Shown here piece by piece: positions 1 through 9,296 of a DNA stretch of 31,291 nt. The translations under genes and the position numbers were made by a program. The notes below the pieces were generated by a model. The model was not told the DNA's origin. It did no database searches and was given only the letters and a program-made list of their open reading frames with translations. Numbering within the stretch: position 1 is the stretch's first letter; every line of letters starts with the position of its first letter. Source of the stretch: Tubiluchus corallicola (taxonomy: Eukaryota; Priapulida; Priapulimorpha; Priapulimorphida; Tubiluchidae); contig JAQGDQ010001640.1 in assembly GCA_030141605.1 (NCBI GenBank), positions 1 to 31,291 on the forward strand, given 5' to 3'.

Positions 1-2
1 TA

Positions 3-645
3 AGTTCTTTTTCAAACGATGAGCTTGACCCCAATAATATCCTACCAACATATGACAGTCCATACTTTAAGCTTGATACGCTTTGTAGCAATACAGAACT
101 GAAATCAATAAATGCTGATTTCAGTTTTGTGCATTTTAATACTAGCAGCCTCCATAGGCACTTTACCAATATGTATGATGTTATTAAACATTTCCAACAA
201 AAACCACAGATCATAGCAATCTCTGAAACAAGGATTACTCCGAATACCACATTTTTATGTAATATACCTGGTTATACTTTTATACATCATGACTCAAACA
301 CACATGCTGGGGGGATTGGCCTATTATAAGCAATCTGTTGAACTTCTCGGAAAATACAGAATTAAAAATAAATTCCAACACAAATATGCAAGTCGAAAAT
401 CTTTGGATTAACATCGAAACCAAATCTAAAACAAAAAACATTATTTTTGCTGTTATATATAGGCACCCCAACACTGATGTATTGCCCTTTCATATAGAGA
501 GGAGCGTAAACAGGCATACATTAACAGATCAGCCGTGAAATGTTACATATGTGGAGATATAAATATTAACTTGCTGCAGCACGAAGACATTGCTGACTAT
601 ATCTCCATGTTATTTTCTAACTATTTTGTACCAGTAATTACAATA
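3..645 (+). pseudogene. LINE copy 1, APE-type endonuclease part (5' cut by window edge)
   Basis: This is the endonuclease half of ORF2 of a non-LTR retrotransposon, the enzyme that nicks target DNA for target-primed reverse transcription. Frame 3 is open from base 3 to 329 and carries FNTSSL and ISETRI, then IPGY and GGIGL. Frame 2 continues from 338 to 538 with VENLWINI and AVIYRHPN. Frame 1 then carries the GDININ motif at about 553-570. These motifs occur in the order expected for APE endonucleases, so two frameshifts have broken one domain. The final part, with the catalytic SDH motif, is missing: near 642-655 the sequence jumps straight into reverse transcriptase. It resembles the element at 26116-27930 (compare AISETRI and VIYRHPNT in both). 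Family (CR1/Jockey-like) is inferred only. Confidence 0.85.
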
Positions 646-1751
646 TTAGGAATTGCTAGAAAGTTCTTGGCTACAATCAAAAACTACTTGTTGAGTCGAT
701 CATTCTGTATCAGTGTAGGTTAATTCTGTTCTCAAAAGTATAACAGTAATATTGGCCTCCCACAAGGCTCTGTCCTTTCACCTCTGTTATTCATAATTTT
801 CATCTCAGAAATGCTAAATGATGCAAGAACCAATAAAATGGCAGACGTCTTCAAATCCGCAGACGATGACACATTTTACGCATCTAAAACAAACTCTGAT
901 GAGTGTCGTAATACTGCGCAAATTTGTTGTAATAAGTTACATCTATGGTGTAAAAAATGGCGGCTGAAAGTCAACTGTAATAGGAATAAAACGGAAGTTA
1001 TGGTCATGGGGTCTACGCAAAATATAGTAAATAATAATTTGCCTAAATTAAAAATAGGTGATAATGAAATTGAATATGTTCAAAATAGCACAGTACTGGG
1101 TATCACTATTGATAGTAATCTGAAATTTGATTGCTATACCAATAGAGTTAGGAAAAATGCCTGGCACAAATGGACACAAATTAAACAACTGTGTTTTAAA
1201 TACAGAGGAATGAGAATGGCAACTATTACACAACTGTTTAAAACATTTGTACTACCTGTTATACTATACAGTGCCAGTGTTCGGTTAGCTAAAAACATTC
1301 ATTATTTGATGACTTGTATTATGTTCTCAGAACTGCAATGGGTTCATTCTTTAAACCTTGCAGGGTATTGTTAGAAATTTTATGTGGTGTGCCTACTTTA
1401 GAAATCGAAATGAAAGCTCATAATGTAAGATTCCTAAGTAAAATATTGCAGAATGGTGATGATGATCTAGTTAAGAAAGAACTTTTGTATATATTTAATA
1501 CTAACTTTTATCTGTCATATAACCACTTTGTAAAATATTATGCTAGAGATTTAAGGCAATTTTTAGCTACTACTAGAGATGCAGGGCAAATTAACAACGA
1601 AGAACTTTCTATGGTTAATTGGTCTGTTACAAAATCTGATCTGGATAAATTCAAGCAAACCAATTTGTCCATGGGGTCTGAAACTATTGGACAACTGAGT
1701 GGACAGATGTTTTTGGTGGTGGCGATTTCCACAAAGTTTGGTGACAATTAA
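646..1751 (+). pseudogene. LINE copy 1, reverse transcriptase part
   Basis: This is the reverse transcriptase and C-terminal half of the same LINE. One frame runs from the deletion junction to 1374 with a single TAA stop at 721-723. It contains LPQGSVLSPLLF, the RT block before the catalytic site, then SADDD where the family has F/Y-ADD, so the aromatic residue is lost. The thumb region follows, with LWCKKWRLKVN, NKTEVMVMG and VLGITIDSNLKF. A frameshift around 1290-1330 moves the reading to another frame, which stays open to 1751 and carries the C-terminal tail (GVPTLEIEMKAHNVRFLSK). The fingers region is gone through the internal deletion. The copy is certainly inactive. Confidence 0.85.
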
Positions 1752-2196
1752 GACTTTGTCTCATTGCTGTGTTCGTATTGTTGGGAAATGCTATTGGTGC
1801 ACCGACAAACCGTTGAGAGGCGGATCCATGTTTGAGGTGACGAGGCACCCCCAGTACGGTAACAATCCAGAGACTGTAAGTTGCACGATTTAGTATTTGC
1901 GTATCTGATGTTAGCAGTTGGTGGTGCTTCTGATCATATGGGCTGGTGGCGTGTAGTTAGGCAAATAGGTATTTGACCCAGTTTTAGTTAGGTTTAGCTG
2001 TTGTGCATTATTTCCGAATTTATTTGTTAGTTTATCGACCTGATACTGTAATTTAAGTAGATATTGTAATATTTAGCTCATTCAAACGTAGTTAAATTAG
2101 TGTTTGACTAATGGTAGTGTTTTTTACATACATTTTTGTTTGTTTGCTTAATAATTATTTATACAATATTTATGCAATTAATTGTTTGTTGATTAG
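1752..2196. other. No gene seen
   Basis: This is AT-rich spacer between LINE copy 1 and the Gypsy-like fragment. Open frames are short and without recognisable motifs. It may include the LINE 3' untranslated region, but I cannot place the element end: there is no poly-A tail and no convincing target-site duplication. Confidence 0.5.
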
Positions 2197-2580
2197 TTGG
2201 CTACGCATCGTCGTTTGCATTATCACAGTGAGTACAACAGATTACTCCAAGCAAGAAGAGACACACGTGACTCATACCAAAAACGCTGTAAATTTTGTGG
2301 AAAACGACATGTTTTTGGTCGTGATAGTTGCCCTGCATATGGTAAGCAGTGTGCTAAGTGTAAGCAATGGAATCACTTCCAAGTCAAATGTGATTCTCTT
2401 AGAAAATCTGCATCATATAGTAGAAAAAGAAATGTGCGCACCCTTAATCAGCAGTTTTGTGATCTACAGTAACTCAGATACTGATACTGAAAATTCGGAA
2501 AACTACTGGAGTGTGCAAGCGCTTCATTCTTCAAGTGTGAAACCTGGAAATAAAATTTATTTTTGCTATGATGCTGGTGA
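2197..2580 (+). pseudogene. Gypsy-type gag C-terminus with zinc knuckle
   Basis: The reading encodes CKFCGKRHVFGRDSCPAYGK, then C-x2-C, NHF and C, which is the double cysteine knuckle seen at the gag-pol boundary of Gypsy elements of the K02A2.6-like clade. In those elements it binds the genomic RNA. The same type of knuckle occurs in the second Gypsy fragment at 17021-17096. The frame stops at about 2470 and the reading appears to continue in another frame (SNSDTDTENSENYWSVQAL) towards the protease, so at least one frameshift separates them. Upstream gag (matrix/capsid) is missing. Inactive fragment. Confidence 0.75.
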
Positions 2581-2783
2581 GTAAGAAACCTATTCGTTTT
2601 CTGATTGACAGTGGTGCAACATGCAATGTGATACCAGCCAGTTTTCTGCCTTCCAATCAGTTGATTGATCATAGTGAGAAAAAATTGCTTTACACGTATG
2701 ATGGAGGAACAACTGAACCAGTGGGTAGTTGTGTTGTTAGAATGATAAATCCTAAAAATGGTGGAAAGTACTTGTGTTGTTAA
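2568..2783 (+). pseudogene. Gypsy-type aspartic protease
   Basis: The reading KKPIRFLIDSGATCNVIP contains the DSG active-site triplet of retroelement aspartic proteases, which act as dimers to cleave the gag-pol polyprotein. Its place between the gag knuckle and the RT is the normal Gypsy order. The second half of the domain is disturbed by a 43-bp tandem duplication at 2729-2814, and the reading ends at 2783. The stretch normally linking protease to RT is mostly missing. Confidence 0.8.
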
Positions 2784-2814
2784 AATGATAAATCCTAAAA
2801 ATGGTGTAAAGTAT
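2729..2814 (+). repeat. 43-bp tandem duplication inside the Gypsy protease
   Basis: Two adjacent copies begin TTGTGTTGTTA at 2729 and 2772 and both run through AATCCTAAAAATGGTG. They differ at a few bases. The unit is not a multiple of three, so the duplication breaks the reading frame. Confidence 0.85.
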
Positions 2815-2823
2815 AAAGTGTAA

Positions 2824-3825
2824 GGTAAACTTCCTGGAAAACTGCACCTAGAAGTAGATTCTAATGTACCCTCTGTAGTACATCCACCTAGACGTGTACC
2901 TGTTGCTTTGAAGGATGACTTAAAGAGGGAACTAGATAAACTTGAATCTCAAGAAATTCTTTCTAAAGTCACGACTTCTACAGATTTCGTATCTAGCCTC
3001 CTTGTTCTACGAAAATCAAACAACCAGCTGAGAGTCTGTACAGATCCTCAGGATCTAAATAAAGCTTTGAGGCGAAACCACTATCCTTTAAAGACTATTG
3101 AAGATGTCTTGCCAGATTTGAGTAACCCCAAGGTCTTCAGTATTTTTGATGCCAAGAATGGATTTTGGCAGTGGAACTAGATGAATCTAGTTCTTTCAAA
3201 CCACTTTCAATACACCTTTTGGACATTATCGTTGGTGACGTATGCCTTTTGGCATATCGGTTGCTCCTGAAGAGTACCAACGCAGACAAGATGAGGCTCT
3301 AGAAGGTTTAAAGAATGTTATGAGTGTAGCTGACGATGTGCCAGTTATTGGCAACGGAGCGACACTAGAACTTGCAAATAAGGACCATGATGAAAATGTC
3401 CGAGCTTTTATGCAACATTGCAGAGAGAAAAATTTGGTCTTAAACAAAGAGAAAATTAAGCTGCGACAGAGTAAAGTACAGTTTATTGGTCATGTATTAA
3501 CAAGTGAAAGTCTGATGCCTGATCCAGACAAAGTTAAGGCTATTGTAGAAATGCCTGCCCCACAAGAGGTGTCTGGTGTACGGAGACTTCTGGGATTAGT
3601 TAATTGTCGATCTAAATTTGTTCCTAACTTAAGTGACATGTGCAAGCCACTTAGAGAACTTACTGAGAAAAATGTACTGTGGCACTGGGATGAAACCCAG
3701 GGGAAAGTTTTCCGAACTATAAAATCAGCTATCTCCCAGGAACCTGTACTGCATTACTATGATCCTAAAGAAGAAGTCACCTTACAATGCGATTCTTCTG
3801 AGAAAGGTCTTGGAACTTCAGACTC
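2824..3825 (+). pseudogene. Gypsy-type (K02A2.6-like) reverse transcriptase and start of RNase H
   Basis: This is the polymerase of a Gypsy LTR retrotransposon. It opens with GKLPGKLHLEVD and contains the RT blocks LVLRKSNNQLRVCTDPQDLN, FSIFDAKNGFWQ, MPFGISVAPEEYQRR and the catalytic VADDV, as usual for this clade. It continues with IGHVLTSESL, the thumb/connection motifs (VRRLLGLVNCRSKFVPNLS) and the first RNase H strand (VTLQCDSSEKGLG). It is broken: a frame change near 3177, another near 3215, and a TGA at about 3237-3239 just before MPFG. The RNase H domain ends abruptly at about 3822, where the sequence switches to a different element type. Inactive. Confidence 0.88.
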
Positions 3826-4037
3826 GAAGCAAATGGAACAAGGAGCAGAAGAATGTTGAAATAGGAGACATGGTATTAGTTCTGGATGAGACACCAAGGG
3901 ATCACTGGATGCTAAGACGGATCATTGAAGCACGGAAAAGCTGTGATGGACTAGTGAGAATTGTGACATTAAAGACTAGAGAAGGGACTCCAAAACGACC
4001 AATTCATAAAATAAGTTTAATCGAATGTAATAATTAG
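3822..4037 (+). pseudogene. BEL/Pao-type pol C-terminus (DUF5641-like), fused to Gypsy RT
   Basis: The reading contains SKWNKEQKNVEIGDMVLVLD, then DHWMLRRIIEARKSCDG, RIVTLKT and RPIHKISLIE. I recognise the small beta-rich domain (DUF5641) that ends the integrase of BEL/Pao retrotransposons, with the usual order: W, GDxVLV, W-x-L-x-R-I, DG, RPxxKL. It lies in a frame one base off the Gypsy RT immediately upstream, and no integrase catalytic core lies between them. It is either a chimera or a deletion across two nested elements. It ends at a normal stop at 4035-4037. No LTR after it could be recognised. Confidence 0.7.
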
Positions 4038-4589
4038 TTGATTTTGTTAAGTATTCATAAGCTGTATGTTTAAGTTAAATTCTGAAGTAGATGTATGTCA
4101 ATTTAGTCAGTCATGATATGTTATTACACTGTTGGTTTCCTTTAATTTTGCAAATGCTGCAGGAAAGCATTTAAGGACGCGGTGTTTTGGATATAAGCAC
4201 GTGGTGCCTCCTGGTGTTTGTTTTTCCTAGTTTAGACAGGTGAGCTGGTACAGGAAATAGGCCATTGGCCTCATTTCACAGTTAGGATATGAAAGTAGTG
4301 AGTCACCGGTATGCGGCAAAGATGTAAGTTTCATTTCTTTACATTTCGTCATGTCATGTTATTGTTAATTATCATTATACCAGTTACTTAATGTTGTGAC
4401 GTTGGTTTAGCAGAAAGAATTTTTAATTTTATTTCAGTCGTTTATTAATTTTTAAATCAATGACAACATTTGCAAAGACTTGCGTTCACTCCAATCAATA
4501 GGAAATTTTTTCTTTAAAATATCTTTAAAATCTTGTCTGCCTCCTCACAGTGGTGATGTACTAAATCATCTTTATTTTGCTATTTACAG
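4038..4589. other. No gene seen
   Basis: This is AT-rich sequence after the BEL-type pol end. It may include the element's 3' region, but no purine tract plus TGT...ACA LTR could be paired. The last 25 bases form the acceptor of the candidate exon that follows. Confidence 0.4.
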
Positions 4590-4761
4590 CAAAAGGAGTG
4601 CAGGTCCTTATTCTCGGAGAAGCTGCGGGAAATGCTGAAGCTCAAATATTCCCAAACAATGTCACCGTTTTCACGTACATATTCTCGTCATCAGAGATGG
4701 CATATATCAATGCCGTGTGCCAGGAGAGATGTACATTGATAGCAAGAATACGGTTAGACGA
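4590..4761 (+). other. Candidate internal coding exon, protein family not recognised
   Basis: A 172-base open stretch is bounded on the left by a good 3' splice site (pyrimidine-rich, ending TATTTACAG) and on the right by GA|GTAAGT, a near-ideal 5' splice site. The frame is open throughout. It encodes 57 residues beginning KGVQVLILGEAAGN, with NVTVFTYIFSS in the middle and CTLIARIRL near the end. In the flanking intron the frame stops immediately (TAA inside GTAAGT), as expected of an exon. I do not recognise the family. No partner exon could be identified nearby. A GTAAGAG donor at about 5339 might belong to a later exon but has no clear acceptor. It could be a real host gene or a spliced mobile-element gene. 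Confidence 0.4.
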
Positions 4762-6557
4762 GTAAGTATCATCCAACAAATATGTAGAAATTGTGCAACT
4801 ATTATTAGGTTATTAATAATTATTAGGAGCAGGCATTATTACAGTAAAATATTAACAACATCATAAACACTTCTTGTTAGTTATATTGCTGAAATGGATA
4901 AAAATCTTGTAGACGAAGTGTTTATTGATTTTGTTTCTGTTGACCAGGAAAAACTCTTTGATATTTTGAAATGATATAACGATGGCTTCCTATTGAAACC
5001 TGCTGGCCAAAATGAGATTTTTCATGCAAAATGCGAAACGTAGCCCTTGGCATGTCCTGATAAAACCTGGCACTGTCTTCTCTACATTCTACGGGCTGAA
5101 ATACAACAATAGAATAACCAGCTAAATCCAAGCACCAAAATTGTTTTGTAGTGAGTACTGCTATATCCCTTTTGAAGCAAAGTGGGTACAGACATTCTTA
5201 AAATGATGACCCAATGAAACCTGCCATGTTGCAAAGCAGCTATGTGATTGGTTAATAAAATGGACTGATGAGAGCTGCTACGTAGATAACAATGCATCCT
5301 GCATATCAGACAGCTGCTGACCTTCAACAAGGTTACAAGGTAAGAGAGTTGCTACAGTATTTGTAATGTTCAAATTATTAAACCTTATTCAATAAGTTCT
5401 GTTCTACTGAAGTGTCTACAAATTAGAATAGAAACTTGACATTCATTCAAGACAACTGAAAAAGAAACATACAATTGTTTGTTCATCACTCAAACTAACA
5501 ATGCATGTTATGGTGCATCAGCAGTAGTGAAGTGAATGTAATTAGGCCTGTGTCTGTGTGTGTGAGGTGTGTGTTGTTAATTTTGATAGTAAATGGCTTG
5601 CTTGGCTTGCATTGCTGTATGTGTTCTTTCATTTCATCATCTCCTCACCCCTGTCACTTAAATGGTTTGTGCTTACCCGTTGGAATGCTTCCTTTGCTTA
5701 TGTAGAAAAAGCAATACCTGTTCTGGACAGTTGAGTTGATACTTTTCACTGGTATAGGCGTTCGTTGTTGGTCTGACCAGTGGGCATGTTCCAGCATACC
5801 TGTAGTTGATGTATTTGTCTGGAAAGGCTGGTACACGATCTGTGGTGTAACTTCTTTACCATGGAGAGCTGAGCTAAGTGTTGTTTTGGCCAAAAGGACA
5901 GTGTTCCTGTTGTATAGCCTGTCTTTCTCAGTCTCGTTGCTGTTGCATGGTTTGAAGAGCTGGTCAAGCCACAGAAGTGTGATGTTATTCCATTCCCGTC
6001 AGCTGTTGGTACGTTCGTGTTGTAGATTACAAGAGGGTTGCTGGAAGCTGTTGATTAGCTGTCGTCATCTGCATTGTTATGGCTCATGGAGGATCGTCAT
6101 GTTGCCGGCGTCAACGTTGTCATTGAGGGAGGATCGTCAAGTTGTGCACAACATCGTCATGAACATTCAGATAAGTTATGCGCATTCATTTTCTTATCCT
6201 CATCTTTCCTTGGGGGTTTTTACAGCAAGCCACTAATAGTAATTTTTGAGCTCTTATTGTTGACTTGTTGTTGTACTCTTCTTTTGTAATAATTATAGCT
6301 TTAAAATTTGTTTCATCTTGTTTTGTTTTTAACTAAACAACCTTAAAAAACAGCAGACGAACCCGTGAAAATACATGTAGTATATTTTCCTGATCATTAT
6401 ATAAAAATTAAAAATGCAATAGCCTCAAAACGTTACAATAGTGGCAGTAGTTATTTTGTTTTTAAGCAAATAAGCCTCGGCACGTTACAGTGTGTTTATC
6501 AAGTACAAAGTAGAGATTGTTATTATTAAATACTCTTTACAGTTTTATAGATAAGCC
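4762..6557. other. No gene supported
   Basis: Several open frames on both strands (for example 5736-6236 forward and 5082-5330 reverse) lack conserved motifs, good starts or splice context. Between 5540 and 5640 there is a TG-rich patch. A very short frame starting ATGGATAAAAAT near 4894 ends at 4974. Nothing here could be assigned. Confidence 0.4.
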
Positions 6558-8097
6558 ATGAATCAATTCAGTAGAGACAAAATGCTCATAGAGCTCAGCA
6601 GAAAACAGAATCTAGTGGCTGAAAAGACTTCAGAAGTGAAAAATAGTAACAGTATTCATAGTCCATTGGATGCAACAGATGCACAGCCAATAGAAGTCAC
6701 CACATAGAGAGCTTATTTGAAGAGTCATGAAGAAGAGTTGACAGACGTAGTTGAGGATATGGCCGTGGACACCTCTCTTGATGAGGACTTGTTTAGTCAG
6801 TCAGCAACAGCTGAAATTCTGCAAAAAGTGGATTATTTAGATAATGATGCATTTGACTGTGGTGGGTCTTCCAACAGTGACCCCAGATACATACCAGAAC
6901 CCGAAACCGAATCCGACTCTGGTGGGTCTTCCAACAGTGACCCCACATACATACCAGAACCCGAAACCGAATCCGATGAAGAAGGGGCAAATAAAGTGCA
7001 AACAGGAAATAATCAGGCAGGGAAGAATCACTTTGCGGAAACAAAAGGAGCTGGAATCTCACAAAAAAAGATCTAAAAAGGCAAATCCAGAAAAATGGAA
7101 ACAAAATGTTAATAAATCTCAGAGAGAAAAGCGAAAATCATATATCCGCCTGAAAAACATAAATGGTGAACCACGTAAAGTGAAAAAAGCTGAACGGAAA
7201 ATTAAGCCACGGGGTAGTTGTCAAAACACCAAGACCAAGGTTGTGTGGGGATTTCAGTGAAGAGGATAGGAGAAAAAATTTCACAACATCTGGGAAAACT
7301 TAACGTGGGGTGAACGGAAAATTTTCGTTAAAACAGTTGAGGCAGTACCAACAAAACAAAGCCGAGCAGCAGGTGAAAATCCTGAAGAAGCTTAGCAATT
7401 CGATACTTAAAAAGGATGGGGAACACACACCCGTGTGCAGAATGATGTTTCTTTCCACTACAGGACTTGGTAGGTGGTCAGTCCAAAATTGGGCAGAGTG
7501 CAGTGACTCCAAGAAATGCTGGAGTACATTCAAAGTATTATGATAGAGCCAACGAAGGGAGGGAATTCACGAGAACAGAATTTTTGGACAAGCTTCCCAA
7601 AATGCCTTCTCACTATTGTCGTGCTTCTTACAACGAAAACTTATTTAGAAGCAGTAATATCAACCATGACTAACCTGTACAAACTTTACAAAGAGAAATG
7701 TGAAGAATGAAATATAACATCATTATCACGACAAGTTCTTATTGATGAGTTTCTAAAGAAGAACATGGCATTATTCCAACCTGGAAAAGATCAGTGTGAC
7801 GTATGCGTTGGTCATGAGGCAGGAAATATAACAGAAGAAGAATGGCAGGAACACAGGAAAAAGAAGGATGAGGCAAGAGATGAAAAGGAAGCTGACAAGG
7901 AAAAAGCCATTAAAAGCCTTCAGCCTCATTATAAAGGGGAAAAAGTTTTAGTAACTTGCATGGATATGCAGGCTGTTTTACTCTCATCTTCCCTACCAGC
8001 TTCTGCTTTGTATTACAAACAAAAGCTATGTCTGCACAATTTCACTATTTACAATATGGCCTCTCATGAAACTGTTTGCTATGTTTGGCATGAATGA
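6558..8097 (+). pseudogene. Transposase-like gene A, decayed
   Basis: The first ATG (6558) opens a frame broken by a TAG at about 6702 and then open to 7076. It encodes an acidic N-terminus with a duplicated 20-residue unit. A second frame takes over at about 6970-7260 with a lysine-rich stretch (KKANPEKWKQNVNKSQREK). Further pieces in shifting frames carry TPVCRMMFLST, then LPKMPSHYCRASYN, and finally a long frame with FQPGKDQCDVCVGHEAG, VTCMDMQAVLLSSSLPASA, YYKQKL and YVWHE. This order (basic region, VCxxxFL, SHYCRA, PxKDQCDxC, DMQ-type aspartate, YYKxKL) matches a transposase-like family common in animal genomes. I think it may be Sola-type, but that name is uncertain. The 3' half of the catalytic domain is missing after the stop at 8097. 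A 61-bp relative lies at 12570-12630. Confidence 0.65.
6861..6980 (+). repeat. 60-bp tandem duplication coding for a 20-residue acidic unit
   Basis: Two adjacent 60-bp copies start GGTGGGTCTTCC at 6861 and 6921 and differ at only a few positions. In frame they give GGSSNSDPxYIPEPETESD twice. The unit keeps the reading frame, which suggests it arose while the gene was still coding. Confidence 0.9.
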
Positions 8098-8388
8098 AAA
8101 ATGTCATTTATTTCAACGTATAACAAATCTTCCCTTTTTTATTGTCACTTTTTTCCTGTGATTTTTTCCAAGCCCGCAAATTTTTTCCCTAACTTTTTTC
8201 TTGTGAGTTTGTTAACGGTCACCGTTTAAAATACTGTACTGCAGGGCTGTGATGAGGTAGTGTTAATACTGGCAGGAGAATACAGCAGACTTCTCAGGTG
8301 TGCGTGTGAACGTGGCTTTAACTAGCACATAGACGCTTATTCTGACCTTGTGTTAGTGGGAGCCACTAGTCACATGCACACCTGAGCT

Positions 8389-8427
8389 TATAAAAAGGGT
8401 AGGTCTGCTGTAGATCCTTGTCAGTGG
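8389..8427 (+). promoter_or_regulatory. TATA box plus TCAGT initiator (arthropod-type core promoter)
   Basis: TATAAAAAGG starts at 8389 and TCAGTGG lies at 8421-8427. The A of TCAGT is 34 bases after the first T of the TATA box, the spacing expected for a Pol II start. TCAGT is the arthropod initiator. No clear DPE is seen. The promoter could serve the short spliced transcript at 8423-8653 or be the U3/R part of an LTR. Confidence 0.6.
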
Positions 8428-8653
8428 TCGTCTCATCTCATCTCAGCTCTGTTCGCACTTCAGGTTTTGCTCCATTCGGTAAGCTATTTGGAACATTTCT
8501 TTTTTTGGTAATAAATCGTCATTTTTATTTTATTATTTTGGTTTTTGAGACATGCCGCACGGTGTAGGCCGCGGTGCCATCCGTTCTGCCTCCATTAAAA
8601 GCGGAGAGCAGTCCAATACGTTTATTGGTCCAAAGCTGCGAAATTCGTCTTAA
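8423..8653 (+). other. Predicted transcript start with a 71-base intron and a 33-residue reading, or an LTR/leader boundary
   Basis: From the initiator, exon 1 would run to 8478, followed by a donor CG|GTAAGC. The intron would end at 8549 after a T-rich tract (GGTTTTTGAG). An ATG follows two bases later at 8552 and gives a 33-residue reading (MPHGVGRGAIRSASIKSG and on) to a TAA at 8651-8653. I do not recognise the peptide. The alternative is an LTR: AATAAA at about 8509 is followed by TTGGTTTTTGAGACA, closely matching TTGGTGTTTGAGACA after AATAAA in the insertion at 17434-17633. In that case LTR sequence would start near TGTTAACGG at 8210, and this would be the LTR end plus leader. I cannot decide between the two. 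Confidence 0.35.
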
Positions 8654-9188
8654 AGCACAAGAAACCCTTTTGTTTGCACAAAGCTAATAAGTGCATTTTG
8701 AAATTGTGTACTTCATCAGTGACTACGTGATAAAAAAAGAAATGCTGTGTATAACGATTTCAGACACATCAAAAAATTGTGATGAGTACGATATTGTCTT
8801 TGTTGTTGCTGATGATGTTCAGCAAGTGTTTAATAACAAGGAAATGAACGTAATTAGTCGATTGGCGAAGATGTTTTTCAGTGGCTATGTACGCAGAAGA
8901 GTAAAAGTATAGAACAGGTGAATCCCAGCAGGAAGAAGCTAAACTTTGCAGTTTCACCGTTTAAAGGTTAGTAAAATCCAGTTACTTTGAGTTTTTTTGC
9001 AGTTCACTTAATGTATTGATTTTTACCAGTCCGCCTACGCATTTTTGCCACAATTAGCGAGCGTTCTCTGTCCAGCTTTTTTGTGTGTGTTTAATAGTCC
9101 CTGTACGAATGCTCTGATTATTTTTTTGAACTTTATGCAATGTTAACTAAACTCGTTTCAAACTTCTTGGTCAATATTAACAAAATTG
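8654..9188. other. No gene supported
   Basis: A 73-residue frame starting with GTG at 8691 (contains VVADDVQQVF) has no recognisable domain and directly follows a stop. Its first 21 bases are repeated exactly at 11332-11352. The rest is AT-rich. Confidence 0.4.
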
Positions 9189-9296
9189 TATCTACCATAA
9201 TTCTGAGGCCAGAATATATGCTTAGCGACCGAAGTTAAGCAATAAGACTGGCCGGTGGAGAATGGATCGGTGGTCCCAAACGTCATAATCTGGCCC
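9189..9296 (+). pseudogene. 5S rRNA-like sequence (5S pseudogene or head of a 5S-derived SINE)
   Basis: ACCGAAGTTAAGCAA at 9228-9242 is the 5S rRNA internal promoter A box. Exactly 20 bases later comes TGGATCGGTG at 9263-9272, one mismatch from the 5S element TGGATGGGTG and at the same spacing as in 5S genes. Upstream, ACCATA and then CTGA sit near where 5S rRNA has them. GGCCAGAATAT (9207-9217) and ATAATCTGGCC (9285-9295) are inverted repeats, pairing at 10 of 11 positions and bounding the core as a terminal helix. The middle and 3' part differ a lot from standard 5S, and there is no T-run immediately after, so it is not a normal 5S gene. A 5S-derived SINE (SINE3 type) or a diverged pseudogene fits best. 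Confidence 0.6.

Noticed and set aside
5082-5330. 82-residue open frame on the minus strand
   Set aside because: Hydrophobic and Cys/His-rich by composition only; no family pattern.
5736-6236. 166-codon forward open frame
   Set aside because: No conserved motif, no splice or promoter context, and overlapping open frames on both strands of similar quality.
6793-7104. Minus-strand open frame over the 60-bp duplication
   Set aside because: Shadow of the plus-strand transposase A reading, whose motifs are coherent.
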